Below, in pieces: positions 44,416 through 53,657 of a stretch of 64,000 nucleotides of DNA. Source of the stretch: Hyunsoonleella aestuarii (GTDB taxonomy: Bacteria > Bacteroidota > Bacteroidia > Flavobacteriales > Flavobacteriaceae); assembly GCF_006148925.1 (NCBI RefSeq), contig NZ_VAWB01000001.1, positions 192,001 through 256,000 of the forward strand. Direction: 5' to 3'. How positions within the stretch are numbered: the first letter of the stretch is position 1; every line of letters starts with the position of its first letter. The notes beneath the pieces were generated by a model, which did not search any database, was not told where the DNA came from, and saw only the letters and a list, made by a program, of their open reading frames with translations. A program made the position numbers and the translations under genes.

Positions 44416-45735
44416 ATGAACGAGAGTATTATTCTAATTCTTGCCATCCTTATATCGGGTAGTCTAGGTGTTTATATTGGTAAAACTATTGCAAAACTAA
44501 AAAGCAAAAGTGAACAGAGTGCTCTGGAAGAGCGTGAAAATCAACTTAACATAACAATTTCAGATTTAAAAAACTCAATTGAAAGTTTAGAGAGGGAACG
44601 TGACCAGTTTAGAGACGATCGAGAAGCCTTGAATTTAGAATTGGTTCAAAAAAATACAGAATACGATAATCTTCAGCAACTAAACATTAAACGCGATAAA
44701 GAATTAGAAGAGCGCCAAGAACAATTAAGAAATGAGTTTAAAGTTTTAGCAAATACTATTCTTGAAGAAAAATCAAATAAATTCACTGAACAGAATAAAG
44801 AAAACATTAAAAACATTCTAAATCCCCTTCAAGAAAAAATACAAGGCTTTGAAAAAAAGGTTGAAGCATCTCAAAAAGAAAGTATTAGCATGCATTCTGC
44901 TTTAAAGGAACAACTTTTAGGCCTTAAAGACCTCAACCAACAAATGACCAAAGAAGCAACTAACCTAACTAGGGCTTTAAAAGGTGATAGTAAAATGCAA
45001 GGAAATTGGGGTGAATTGGTATTAGAGCGTGTACTTGAAAAATCTGGATTAGAGAAAGACCGAGAGTATTTCGTGCAACAAAGTTTTACGCGTAATGATA
45101 ATACTCGTGTTATGCCAGATGTTGTTTTACAATTACCAGATGGTAAGAAAATGATAATTGACTCAAAAGTATCTTTAACCGCTTACGAACGTTTTGTAAA
45201 TGCCGACGAAGATGATAGACCTCTGTTTTTAAAAGCCCATGTAAATTCCATTAGAAAACATGTTGAACAGCTTTCTGCAAAAAACTACCAAGATTTATAT
45301 GATATTGAGTCACCAGATTTTGTTCTGATGTTTATTCCAATTGAGCCCGCCTTTGCTATTGTGGTTAATGAGGACAATACTATTTACAACAAAGCATTCG
45401 AAAAAAATATCGTAATTGTTACACCTTCTACTCTGTTGGCAACACTTCGCACTATTGATACTATGTGGAATAATGAAAAACAACAGCGTAACGCTATTGA
45501 AATTGCTCGTCAAGCCGGAGCGCTTTACGATAAATTCGAAGGTTTGGTGATTGACTTAACGGGTGTTGGCAAAAAATTAGATTCAGCTAAAAGTGATTAT
45601 TCTGCTGCCATGAATAAATTGGTCGAAGGCAGAGGCAACCTTATCACTAGTGTTGAAAAATTGAAAAAAATGGGCGCAAAAGCAAAAAAATCATTACCTG
45701 AAGCTATTATTAAGCGTGCTGAAGAAAGCGAATAA
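44416..45735 (+). CDS. rmuC: DNA recombination protein RmuC
   Basis: 439 residues: an N-terminal membrane anchor (about 3-22), a long coiled coil (about 30-170) and the RmuC nuclease-like domain (about 190-370). The core shows GNWGELVLERVLEKSG, MPDVVLQLPDGKKMIIDSK (with the PD-(D/E)xK-like Asp and DSK) and TPSTLLATLRTI. RmuC limits inversions at short inverted repeats in E. coli. Full length. The thioesterase gene follows after 11 nt, probably in the same transcript. Confidence 0.95.
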   Translation: MNESIILILAILISGSLGVYIGKTIAKLKSKSEQSALEERENQLNITISDLKNSIESLERERDQFRDDREALNLELVQKNTEYDNLQQLNIKRDKELEERQEQLRNEFKVLANTILEEKSNKFTEQNKENIKNILNPLQEKIQGFEKKVEASQKESISMHSALKEQLLGLKDLNQQMTKEATNLTRALKGDSKMQGNWGELVLERVLEKSGLEKDREYFVQQSFTRNDNTRVMPDVVLQLPDGKKMIIDSKVSLTAYERFVNADEDDRPLFLKAHVNSIRKHVEQLSAKNYQDLYDIESPDFVLMFIPIEPAFAIVVNEDNTIYNKAFEKNIVIVTPSTLLATLRTIDTMWNNEKQQRNAIEIARQAGALYDKFEGLVIDLTGVGKKLDSAKSDYSAAMNKLVEGRGNLITSVEKLKKMGAKAKKSLPEAIIKRAEESE

Positions 45736-45746
45736 AATAAATTAAT

Positions 45747-46283
45747 ATGTTCAAACACCCTAAAGAATCACAAGTAACCATAACTGAACTCATGCTGCCA
45801 TCGCACTCCAACTTTAGTGGAAAAATTCATGGCGGACATATATTAAACTTAATGGATCAAATAGCTTTTGCATGCGCTTCAAAACATTCTCAAAACTATT
45901 GTGTAACAGCCTCTGTAAATCGTGTTGATTTTCTAAACCCTATTGAAGTTGGGGAATTAGTAACCTTAAAAGCTTCGGTAAATTATACGGGACGAACCTC
46001 TATGGTTATTGGATTACGAGTAGAATCGGAAAACATTCAAACTGGAAAAACAAAACACTGTAACTCTTCATATTTTACTATGGTTGCCAAGGATGAAAAT
46101 GGTAAAAATGCCAAAGTACCAGGTATCATGTTAGATTCGGAACAGGCAATTAGACGTTTTGCAAGAAGTATTACCCGACAAGAACAAGCCAAACATCGAA
46201 CTAATAAATTTAAATCTTCAGAATTTAAAATTGAAAATTATTTGGAGATTATAAAGCTACATAATGCACAAATTGATATTTAA
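45747..46283 (+). CDS. Acyl-CoA thioesterase (YciA/BFIT-like hotdog protein)
   Basis: 178 residues. One hotdog domain with SGKIHGGHILNLMDQIAFACA (positions about 22-42), where the Gly-Gly-His turn and the following Asp form the active site, and VGELVTLKASVNYTGRTSMVIGL. The C-terminal 40 residues are basic and extend past the domain. It probably hydrolyses medium- to long-chain acyl-CoA in the cytoplasm. It is co-transcribed with rmuC. Confidence 0.92.
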   Translation: MFKHPKESQVTITELMLPSHSNFSGKIHGGHILNLMDQIAFACASKHSQNYCVTASVNRVDFLNPIEVGELVTLKASVNYTGRTSMVIGLRVESENIQTGKTKHCNSSYFTMVAKDENGKNAKVPGIMLDSEQAIRRFARSITRQEQAKHRTNKFKSSEFKIENYLEIIKLHNAQIDI

Positions 46284-46387
46284 TTGTAAGGTTACATAAT
46301 TAATTACGACACTAAATACATTAAACTTCACATAGAATGTATTGATTGGAATTTGGAGCTGAAAATATGTGCTAATATTCTCCAATC

Positions 46388-46771
46388 ATGCGCAAATGGG
46401 TTTTTTTAATTTTTATTTTCATTGTTGGGGTCTCTATCTACCAATATGTTTATCAAGACCATAGGAATATAAAATTAGAAAAAGCAAAATACATACTTAC
46501 AGCAACTGAAATAAGTAACTCTAGTCTAAAAAATTTAAGCACTTCAGAAGAAAAATTTTTAAATAATACTCTTGAAATCCTTGGGTACATAACTGAGCTA
46601 AGCGAATATAATCTTACCATTGAAGACTTAGTTTTTTGTTCATTCGAAGGTTCTTTAGAAACTAAAATACAAATAAACTCTAAACTAAAAATAAAAGGAC
46701 GTGTAATAGGTTACGATGATTTGCTGGAACAAGTCAGACTAGATCAATGCCCCATAATTATTAACAATTAA
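46388..46771 (+). CDS. Small membrane-anchored protein of unknown function
   Basis: 127 residues with an N-terminal anchor or signal (WVFLIFIFIVGVSIYQYVY, about 3-21) and a soluble OB- or beta-rich domain ending in two cysteines (CSFEGSL about 89, DQCPIIINN about 121). These might form a disulfide if it is periplasmic. The second half, NSKLKIKGRVIGYDDLLE, resembles the tRNA_anti-like/OB domain of some flavobacterial proteins, but weakly. It lies 12 nt upstream of the cupredoxin gene, so they probably share a transcript. Confidence 0.65.
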   Translation: MRKWVFLIFIFIVGVSIYQYVYQDHRNIKLEKAKYILTATEISNSSLKNLSTSEEKFLNNTLEILGYITELSEYNLTIEDLVFCSFEGSLETKIQINSKLKIKGRVIGYDDLLEQVRLDQCPIIINN

Positions 46772-46783
46772 ATCTTTAATACT

Positions 46784-47395
46784 ATGAAAACAATATTACT
46801 ATTATTTCTACTATTTTTTTTAGGTGCACAAGCACAAACTACCCAAACCATAACAATTGATTGGGGTTTTAATTCTACACCAACCGCTTCTGGAAATGCA
46901 AATACCGATAGAACTATTGAAGTTGGTGATACAGTAGAGTGGAATTGGTATGCCAGCGGATCTCATAATGTAGTTTCTGATGGTGGTACAGAAAGTTTTG
47001 ACAGCGGATCAACCACAAGTAACCCCGGCATCAATTTTAGTTTCACATTTAATCAAATCGGTACCACCGATTTTATTTGTGAACCACATAGCAGTATAAT
47101 GTTTGGCACTATAACAGTTGTTTCGGAGGGCACTCTAAGCATACAAGAATTAAATTATTTATCGAATATTTCTATTTATCCTAACCCGGCCTCATCACGT
47201 TTAAATCTAAGCTGGCCTAAAAGTATAGACGATATTGATGTTGAAATTTATAATGTTATAGGAACAAAAATATTACACAGTAAAGTTTTACATAGCAATT
47301 CATCTATAAATATTGATTTTTTACCTAAGGGTTTTTATATTGCTTCTATCATTGTTAATGACATTAACTTAAGCAGGCGATTTATAAAAAATTAG
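46784..47395 (+). CDS. Cupredoxin-domain protein with T9SS sorting tail
   Basis: 203 residues in three parts: Sec signal (ends near AQAQ, residue 18), a plastocyanin-like domain (about 20-115) and a type IX secretion C-terminal domain (about 120-203, NISIYPNPASSRLNLSWP, then FLPKGFYIASI). The copper ligands are all in place: His61 (GSHNV), Cys99, His102 and Met106 (CEPHSSIM), a type 1 copper centre. It should be exported across the outer membrane and anchored or released, acting as an extracellular electron carrier. The redox partner is unknown. Confidence 0.9.
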   Translation: MKTILLLFLLFFLGAQAQTTQTITIDWGFNSTPTASGNANTDRTIEVGDTVEWNWYASGSHNVVSDGGTESFDSGSTTSNPGINFSFTFNQIGTTDFICEPHSSIMFGTITVVSEGTLSIQELNYLSNISIYPNPASSRLNLSWPKSIDDIDVEIYNVIGTKILHSKVLHSNSSINIDFLPKGFYIASIIVNDINLSRRFIKN

Positions 47396-47530
47396 TTTAC
47401 CCTTTGACTAAGAAATAACTATATCTTCCATTAATATTATCAATGATTTGTGTTCATTATCAAAATGATTTATTAGAAGAAAAGGCCGAAAACATTTAGC
47501 CCTCATTCATTTTTGAGCTTAAAAAGATAT

Positions 47531-47558
47531 AAAAAGCCGCTTAAAGCGGCTTTTTTTT
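47531..47558. terminator. Bidirectional terminator between cupredoxin gene and carB
   Basis: Perfect 11-bp stem AAAAAGCCGCT/AGCGGCTTTTT, loop TAA, with A and T runs. It serves convergent genes. Confidence 0.92.
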
Positions 47559-47559
47559 A

Positions 47560-50415
47560 TTATTTACTCAAATACATTTTTCGTCTGGAATACAAATCAT
47601 AAAATTCGTCATCCTTTAAGCTATCAATGAATAAGATACTTTCTCCAGTACTCTTCATTTCTGGTCCTAATCGTTTATCAACATTTGGAAATTTATTAAA
47701 TGAAAACACTGGCTGTTTAATAGCATAACCTTCTAATTGAGGGTTAAAATCAAAATCTGTTACCTTCTTCTCTCCTAGCATAACTTTAGTCGCATAATTT
47801 ACATACGGCTCCTTATATGCTTTTGCAATAAAAGGTACTGTCCTAGATGCTCTTGGATTAGCTTCAATGATGTATACAATATCATCCTTAATTGCAAACT
47901 GAATATTTATTAACCCAACTGTATTTAATGCTCTTGCTATAGTATGTGTATGATCAATAATTTGCTGCATCACCAAATCACCTAAATTAAATGCAGGTAA
48001 GGTCGCGTTAGAATCTCCAGAATGCACACCACAAGGTTCAATATGCTCCATTATTCCAATAATGTAAACATTACCATCTGCATCGCAAATAGCATCAGCT
48101 TCAGCTTCAATTGCACCATCTAAATAATGATCTAATAGCAACTTATTATTAGGGATTTTACGAATTAAATCAACAACGTGCTCTACTAACTCTTCTTTAT
48201 TGATAACAATTTTCATTCCTTGCCCTCCTAATACATAACTAGGTCGTACTAAGATTGGAAAATTAAGTTCATCAGCTAGCTGTAAAGCTTCATCAGCATT
48301 TTCAGCAACACCAAACTCGGGATAAGGAATATTATTTTCTTTTAATAAACGTGAAAAACTTCCTCTGTCTTCAGCTAAATCTAAAGATTCGAAACTAGTG
48401 CCAATAATTTTAATACCGTATTTGGTCAACTTCTCAGCTAGTTTCAATGCAGTCTGACCTCCTAGCTGAACAATAACTCCTTCCGGGTTTTCATGGCGTA
48501 TAATATCATAAATATGCTCCCAGAAAACTGGCTCGAAATATAATTTATCAGCAGTGTCGAAATCTGTTGAAACCGTTTCAGGATTACAGTTAATCATGAT
48601 AGTTTCATAACCACATTCAGCTGCTGCTAAAACCCCATGAACACAACAATAATCGAACTCAATTCCTTGCCCAATTCGGTTTGGTCCAGATCCTAAAACT
48701 ACGACCTTCTTTCTGTCTGTTACAACGCTTTCGTTATGTACATATTTTTCTCCAGATGGGGTCTCTACCATATTCTCAAAAGTAGAATAATAATAAGGTG
48801 TTTTCGCCGTAAATTCAGCAGCACATGTATCTACCAACTTGAATACACGCTGAATATTAAATTCGTCTCTCTTGTTATATACTTGACTTTCTAAACAACC
48901 TAGCATATGAGCAATCTGTCTATCTCCATAACCCTTCTGCTTCGCCTCTAATAACAATTCTTTGTCAAGCGTATCAATAGTATAATTTGAAATTTCTTTT
49001 TCTAATTGAAATAACTCTTCATACTGCTTTAAATACCACATATCAATTTTCGTGATATCGTAAATCTGGCTTAACGGAATACCCATAGCTATGGCATCAT
49101 AAATCACAAAAACACGATCCCATGATGCGTTTGTTAATTTATCAATAACGGTATTATAGTCTGTATAACCTTTACCATCTGCACCTAAACCATTTCTTTT
49201 AATCTCAAGCGATTGTGTCGCTTTATGAAGCGCCTCTTGAAAAGAGCGACCTATACCCATTACTTCTCCAACAGCTTTCATCTGTAATCCTAAGGTTCTA
49301 TCTGAACCTTCGAATTTATCAAAATTCCAACGGGGTATTTTAACAATAACATAATCTAAAGTTGGTTCAAATAATGCTGAAGTCGATTTTGTGATTTGAT
49401 TATCTAATTCATCCAAAGTATAACCAATGGCTAACTTTGTTGCAATTTTCGCAATTGGATAACCCGTAGCCTTACTCGCAAGTGCCGAAGAGCGCGAAAC
49501 ACGTGGGTTAATTTCAATTGCAATTATGTCCTCTTTTTCATCTGGACTAACAGCAAACTGTACATTACAACCTCCCTCAAAATCTCCAATGCTGCGCATC
49601 ATTTTAATCGCCATATCACGCATTTTTTGATACGTTCTATCGCTTAAAGTCATAGCGGGAGCTACAGTAATAGAGTCACCTGTGTGAATACCCATTGGGT
49701 CCATATTTTCAATAGAACATATAATAACCACATTATCATTTCTATCTCTTAGTAACTCCAACTCATACTCTTTCCAACCCATCATGGCTTTATCAATCAT
49801 CACCTCATGAATAGGCGAAATCTCTAAACCTCTTCGCAATTGTTTATCAAAATCTTCTTCCTCATAAACTATAGCAGCTCCAGCTCCACCAAGCGTGTAA
49901 GAGGCTCTAATACATAGTGGGAAACCAAATTCTTGAGCAATCTCTTTTCCTTTTAGAAAAGAGTTTGCAGTAGCTTGGGGTGCCATACCTACACCTATTT
50001 TTCCCATTAATTCTCTAAACTGCTCTCTATCTTCAGTGATATTAATGGCGTTAATATCGACACCTATTAACTCAACACCAAAATCTTTCCAAATTCCTTT
50101 TTCATCTGCCTCAATACATAAATTTAAAGCTGTTTGACCTCCCATTGTTGGCAATACAGCATCAATTTGAGGGTGCTCCTTTAAAATTTTGATAATTGAT
50201 TTTGTGTTCAACGGTAACAAATACACATGATCTGCCATAGAGGGATCCGTCATAATTGTTGCAGGATTAGAGTTTATTAAAATAGTTTCTATTCCATCTT
50301 CTCTTAAGGATCTTAAGGATTGTGAACCAGAATAATCAAACTCACATGCTTGACCAATAACAATAGGTCCAGAACCAATAATTAGAATCGATTTTAATTT
50401 TGGATTTTTCGGCAT
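47560..50415 (-). CDS. carB: Carbamoyl-phosphate synthase large subunit, lacking the C-terminal regulatory domain
   Basis: CarB makes carbamoyl phosphate from ammonia, bicarbonate and two ATP for arginine and pyrimidine synthesis. Both synthetase halves are present: the first ATP-grasp (about 1-400, IGSGPIVIGQACEFDYSG, SYTLGGAGAAIV), the oligomerisation domain (about 400-550) and the second ATP-grasp (about 555-935, GSGPNRIGQGIEFDY, SYVLGGQGMKIV). It ends at 951 shortly after GPEMKSTGE, where E. coli CarB (1073) continues into the MGS-like allosteric domain. The small subunit gene is not nearby. A short form is usual in flavobacteria as far as I recall. Confidence 0.97.
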   Translation of the reverse strand: MPKNPKLKSILIIGSGPIVIGQACEFDYSGSQSLRSLREDGIETILINSNPATIMTDPSMADHVYLLPLNTKSIIKILKEHPQIDAVLPTMGGQTALNLCIEADEKGIWKDFGVELIGVDINAINITEDREQFRELMGKIGVGMAPQATANSFLKGKEIAQEFGFPLCIRASYTLGGAGAAIVYEEEDFDKQLRRGLEISPIHEVMIDKAMMGWKEYELELLRDRNDNVVIICSIENMDPMGIHTGDSITVAPAMTLSDRTYQKMRDMAIKMMRSIGDFEGGCNVQFAVSPDEKEDIIAIEINPRVSRSSALASKATGYPIAKIATKLAIGYTLDELDNQITKSTSALFEPTLDYVIVKIPRWNFDKFEGSDRTLGLQMKAVGEVMGIGRSFQEALHKATQSLEIKRNGLGADGKGYTDYNTVIDKLTNASWDRVFVIYDAIAMGIPLSQIYDITKIDMWYLKQYEELFQLEKEISNYTIDTLDKELLLEAKQKGYGDRQIAHMLGCLESQVYNKRDEFNIQRVFKLVDTCAAEFTAKTPYYYSTFENMVETPSGEKYVHNESVVTDRKKVVVLGSGPNRIGQGIEFDYCCVHGVLAAAECGYETIMINCNPETVSTDFDTADKLYFEPVFWEHIYDIIRHENPEGVIVQLGGQTALKLAEKLTKYGIKIIGTSFESLDLAEDRGSFSRLLKENNIPYPEFGVAENADEALQLADELNFPILVRPSYVLGGQGMKIVINKEELVEHVVDLIRKIPNNKLLLDHYLDGAIEAEADAICDADGNVYIIGIMEHIEPCGVHSGDSNATLPAFNLGDLVMQQIIDHTHTIARALNTVGLINIQFAIKDDIVYIIEANPRASRTVPFIAKAYKEPYVNYATKVMLGEKKVTDFDFNPQLEGYAIKQPVFSFNKFPNVDKRLGPEMKSTGESILFIDSLKDDEFYDLYSRRKMYLSK

Positions 50416-50448
50416 TTTTATTAGTTATATATTTTAAATAATCGGTTA

Positions 50449-50456
50449 CAAAAATA
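50449..50456 (-). promoter_or_regulatory. Putative -7 element of carB
   Basis: Minus-strand TATTTTTG (perfect TAnnTTTG), 33 nt before the carB ATG. It lies just after the rpmH terminator. Confidence 0.45.
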
Positions 50457-50471
50457 GTAATCAGTAGATAT

Positions 50472-50503
50472 AAAAAAAGGCGTTACACTTAAGTAACACC
50501 TTT
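50472..50503 (-). terminator. Intrinsic terminator of rpmH
   Basis: On the minus strand an 11-bp stem with one G-T pair (50503-50493 with 50486-50476), 6-nt loop, then a T run (50478-50472). Confidence 0.8.
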
Positions 50504-50526
50504 AAATTATCAACAATTGTTAATCA

Positions 50527-50688
50527 TTATTTTTTATGTCTTGTTTCAGATGACACAGATAATCTTTTTCTTCCTTTAGCTCTTCTACGAGCTAATACCT
50601 TTCTACCGTTAGCAGAAGCCATTCTTTCCCTAAAACCGTGTTTATTTCTTCTCTTTCTTTTAGAAGGCTGAAATGTTCTTTTACTCAT
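50527..50688 (-). CDS. rpmH: 50S ribosomal protein L34
   Basis: A 53-residue, highly basic protein: [20 protein letters not shown] at the start, then the L34 signature [20 protein letters not shown], ending ETRHKK. L34 is an early-assembling protein of the large subunit, bound to 23S rRNA. The gene has its own consensus promoter (50760-50790) and terminator. Unlike in many bacteria it is not linked to rnpA or dnaA: dnaA lies 36 kb away and no rnpA is in the 306-nt spacer on the other side. Confidence 0.97.
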   Translation of the reverse strand: MSKRTFQPSKRKRRNKHGFRERMASANGRKVLARRRAKGRKRLSVSSETRHKK

Positions 50689-50994
50689 TATCTTATATCT
50701 TTAAATATCTGAATTGTAATTTTCTTGTACTTTGTTCGGGGTTTCTCCAAAACTGAGGGCAAATATACAAAGCCTTTATTACTTTGCAAATCATTTTATA
50801 AAAAATATTTTTAAATAAATCCATACACTTTAATTAGTTTACAAGACCAGTATTTATTTGGGTTTACAAGCATTCTTTTGAGGCAAAGTGATGCCAATTT
50901 TTCATAAAAATTTAGTTTCTTTGCAGTCAAAATTAAACAGAAAGCACCTTTCAATGCTTTACTCTTAATAATTACGGTATTAAACTTTACAAAA
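50689..50994. other. 306-nt gene-free region upstream of rpmH
   Basis: It holds the rpmH promoter and leader (left part) and the upstream region of the plus-strand TPR gene. There, TTTCTTTG (50916-50923) is a one-mismatch -7 candidate. No RNA gene or ORF of note is visible. The short repeats GGCAAAGTGATGCC (50882-50895) form a small imperfect hairpin. Confidence 0.5.
50760..50790 (-). promoter_or_regulatory. Promoter of rpmH
   Basis: Minus strand: -33 TTTG (50790-50787), 19-nt spacer, -7 TATATTTG (50767-50760). It is an exact match to the Bacteroidetes consensus. It implies a leader of about 65 nt. Confidence 0.82.
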
Positions 50995-51573
50995 ATGTAT
51001 AACAAAATCATAAAACTCATCATAGCGGCAGGCATAATTGCCTACTCGGTATATCAATTTACTGAAGGGTACACAGGAAATGGCATTATGTTAATTCTTC
51101 TGTCTTTAATTTTCGTATTTCTTTATTTTAAAAATGAATTTATTCTATTGGCTTTTTTAAGGTTACGTAAGCAAGATTTTGATGGTGCAAAAAAATGGCT
51201 TAATAAAATTAAGAATCCAGAAGCGGCATTAGTAAGAAAACAACAAGGATATTACAACTATTTACATGGTATAATGGTTTCTCAAAGCAATATGAATGAT
51301 GCTGAAAAATTCTTTAAAAAAGCCATTTCACTTGGACTATCAATGGATCATGATTTGGCGATGGCAAAACTAAATTTGGCTGGAATAGCTTTTTCGAAAA
51401 GAAGAAAACAAGAAGCACAAAAATTACTGTCTGAAGCACAGAAACTTGATAAACAAGGTATGCTGACAGAACAAGTAAAAATGATGAAGGATAATATGAA
51501 ACGTGCTCAAATGCCTAATCAACATTACGGGACCGGAGGGTCTCTAAGGTCACAAAAAAGACGTGGCCGATAA
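50995..51573 (+). CDS. Two-helix membrane protein with TPR-like cytoplasmic domain
   Basis: 192 residues: two transmembrane helices (about 5-22 and 29-48, GNGIMLILLSLIFVFLYF), then TPR-type helices (about 55-165, including KQDFDGAKKWLNKIKNPEAA and FSKRRKQEAQKLLSEAQKL, by position about 60-80 and 125-145) and a basic tail (LRSQKRRGR). The N-terminal pair resembles DUF2892-like anchors. Function unknown; such proteins scaffold complexes at the inner membrane. Its stop codon abuts the end of the convergent transglycosylase gene, with no terminator between. Confidence 0.72.
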   Translation: MYNKIIKLIIAAGIIAYSVYQFTEGYTGNGIMLILLSLIFVFLYFKNEFILLAFLRLRKQDFDGAKKWLNKIKNPEAALVRKQQGYYNYLHGIMVSQSNMNDAEKFFKKAISLGLSMDHDLAMAKLNLAGIAFSKRRKQEAQKLLSEAQKLDKQGMLTEQVKMMKDNMKRAQMPNQHYGTGGSLRSQKRRGR

Positions 51574-52506
51574 CTATTTACTAGCCAAATCGTAATAGCC
51601 TTCTTCTGGTATATCAATAAAGTACTGTTTTCTAGTTTTATTATTGAGATGTGGCTCTCTTAACCAAGGGTTATGAAGTTTTAATATTTTGTAATTGATT
51701 CCGAATTTTTCAGCAAATTGAGTAAAATCTGTTACTGCTGTATCTACCTCAACTTTATAGGTTGGAACATTACTGTATAAATCTTTTTCTCTAAAATTGA
51801 ACCCATACTTATTTGGGTTGTTAAGAATCTCTTTTAAGGCAACTATTCTGAATAGATACCTGCCTGTTTCTTCTCCTAACAATAAATCGTAATAATCCGT
51901 TACATTTTGTTCCTTTAGGCGTCTGGAAACACCTGAATTTCCAGCATTATAAGCTGCAGCTGCTAAGGTCCATGAACCTAATTGCTCTTTTGATTTTAAC
52001 AAATATTTACAAGCAACTTCTGTAGCTTTTTCAAGATGATATCGTTCATCAACATTGGTATTAACTTCGAGTCCGTTTTCACGACCAGTCGTTTTCATGA
52101 TTTGCCAAACACCTCTTGCTCCAGCTGGCGAAACCGCATTGGTTAGACCACTTTCAATAACAGCTAAGTATTTGAAATCGTTTGGGATATTATATTTTTC
52201 AAGAATGGGTTCTATTATCGGAAAATACTTCTTAGCTCTTTTAAACATCAATAAGCCGTTGGATTGCCAATAGGTATTTACTAGTAACTCCCTATCCATG
52301 CGCTCTAAAATATCTGGGTTATTTAAAGGCATTGCTTCGCCAGAAAAATCTAAATGCTCTGGAACTTGAAGCGCATAAACATTATAATCGTTAATTAATT
52401 TCTTTTCGAAATTTTCATCGGTAGGAGCATCTTGTAGGGCATAAATAAATAAGAGACATAAACTTAATAATCCCACAAGCGCCAAAATTTTTTGAGCTAT
52501 CTTCAT
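51574..52506 (-). CDS. MltD-like lytic transglycosylase
   Basis: 310 residues: N-terminal signal or anchor (about 7-24), then an SLT domain (about 100-225) with the catalytic Glu in LAVIESGLTNAVSPAGARGVWQ (position about 109), then the ENGLEVNTNVDERY and AAAAYNAGNSGVSRRL motifs. A short C-terminal region (about 250-305) has a degenerate LysM-like stretch, FAEKFGINYKILKLHNPWL. It cleaves peptidoglycan glycan strands in the periplasm. Monocistronic. Confidence 0.93.
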   Translation of the reverse strand: MKIAQKILALVGLLSLCLLFIYALQDAPTDENFEKKLINDYNVYALQVPEHLDFSGEAMPLNNPDILERMDRELLVNTYWQSNGLLMFKRAKKYFPIIEPILEKYNIPNDFKYLAVIESGLTNAVSPAGARGVWQIMKTTGRENGLEVNTNVDERYHLEKATEVACKYLLKSKEQLGSWTLAAAAYNAGNSGVSRRLKEQNVTDYYDLLLGEETGRYLFRIVALKEILNNPNKYGFNFREKDLYSNVPTYKVEVDTAVTDFTQFAEKFGINYKILKLHNPWLREPHLNNKTRKQYFIDIPEEGYYDLASK

Positions 52507-52554
52507 TACTTTAAGTTTGGTTTAAAGTTATAAAAAATAATCTAAAATTAAGAT

Positions 52555-53220
52555 TTAGCTCTTTAAAATAATTTCAGGTAAATTCTTATTAAACCATCGA
52601 TATTTATTAATAATCATTATATGTGAACCTCCTTCGATTGAGATGCAGTCTTTTATATTCTTTATAGGAAAAACCGAATCATTATCACCATGAATATGTA
52701 CAATACCTTTGATAGGTACATCTTGATTCCAACAAACTATTTGCTTTATAGCCCAACTTAAATACTTTGAATCATTTATTGATAAATATTTTTTATAAAG
52801 ATCAAGACGCTTTTTGATATTAGTACCAAATGCATATTTAGCGAAAAAGTCTACATTATAAGTTAATTGGGTTGGAAATAATTTATAGGCTTTTACTTTT
52901 TTAGCTAATAACATATGCTTAGGTAGCTCATGCATAGATTTAATACTCGAAACAATTATTAATTGTCTCAACTTTAAATATTTACTCATTTCCTGAACGA
53001 GAACACCTCCAAACGAAACGCCTAGTAGAACTATATTCTCATGCTCAATTTTTTTTGTCATTCTGAAAGCATAATCACTAAGCAACTCATTTTCAATGGG
53101 TATCATCCATTCTAACCAATGCAATTCAAATTGACCCTCTGGCAACTTGAGGTGTTCAAAGATTCTGGGGTTAGCAGCCATACCCGGCATCAAATAGACG
53201 TGTATTACCTCTTGACTCAT
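52555..53220 (-). CDS. Alpha/beta-hydrolase-fold protein
   Basis: About 221 residues. The nucleophile elbow GVSFGG (Ser near residue 68-70) follows the strand ENIVLL, and the late acid/His region is IHGDNDSVFP and EGGSHIMI. The oxyanion region VYLMPGMAANPRIF near the N-terminus is typical of small esterases and lipases. Two in-frame ATGs (53226 and 53220) are possible; 53220 gives MSQEVIHVYL and is my choice with little to separate them. Substrate unknown. Confidence 0.85.
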   Translation of the reverse strand: MSQEVIHVYLMPGMAANPRIFEHLKLPEGQFELHWLEWMIPIENELLSDYAFRMTKKIEHENIVLLGVSFGGVLVQEMSKYLKLRQLIIVSSIKSMHELPKHMLLAKKVKAYKLFPTQLTYNVDFFAKYAFGTNIKKRLDLYKKYLSINDSKYLSWAIKQIVCWNQDVPIKGIVHIHGDNDSVFPIKNIKDCISIEGGSHIMIINKYRWFNKNLPEIILKS

Positions 53221-53264
53221 AAGCATTTAACTTCTTGTTATTTTTCTGGTAACGTTTTTTTTCA

Positions 53265-53272
53265 TACCTTTG
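53265..53272 (+). promoter_or_regulatory. Putative -7 element of the 98-residue GNAT gene
   Basis: TACCTTTG (perfect TAnnTTTG), 68 nt before the ATG at 53341. No clear -33 box. Confidence 0.45.
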
Positions 53273-53340
53273 CACAGCAAAAATAGCGAAATAGTAACCA
53301 CTATTTTACGACTCCTTAGAAATTAAATAAAATACTTACC

Positions 53341-53637
53341 ATGGTTGATGTTGCAGAATTAGTTGATAATGATTTTTTACGCCAATATGAAATTAAAATT
53401 GATAATCATTTAGCAAAAATTGAATATTCGCTTCAAGAACGAAAAATTTTCCTAACTAAGCTTATTATTCCAGAAGCTATTGACGAAGATGGTTTTAGAA
53501 AGGAATTTTTAGCTGCAGTTTTTGAACAAATTCAAGAGCGTAATCTAAGCGTTGTTCCAACAAGTCCAGAAATTGCTAAGTTTGTTAGAGGTAATCGAAA
53601 ATACAAACGAATGCTTCCTGTAGGCGTTAGAATCTAA
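53341..53637 (+). CDS. Small YjdJ-type N-acetyltransferase-like protein
   Basis: 98 residues matching the short GNAT relatives (YjdJ/NAT-SF1 group): LAKIEYSLQERKIFLTKLIIPE carries the central strands (about 24-45), and the C-terminal part has the helix FRKEFLAAVFEQIQERNLSVVP, as positions 52-73, with SPEIAKFVRGNRKYKRML. The acetyl-CoA loop is degenerate, so catalytic activity is uncertain. Monocistronic with a terminator. Confidence 0.8.
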   Translation: MVDVAELVDNDFLRQYEIKIDNHLAKIEYSLQERKIFLTKLIIPEAIDEDGFRKEFLAAVFEQIQERNLSVVPTSPEIAKFVRGNRKYKRMLPVGVRI

Positions 53638-53657
53638 TCATTAGAAAAAAATTAACA

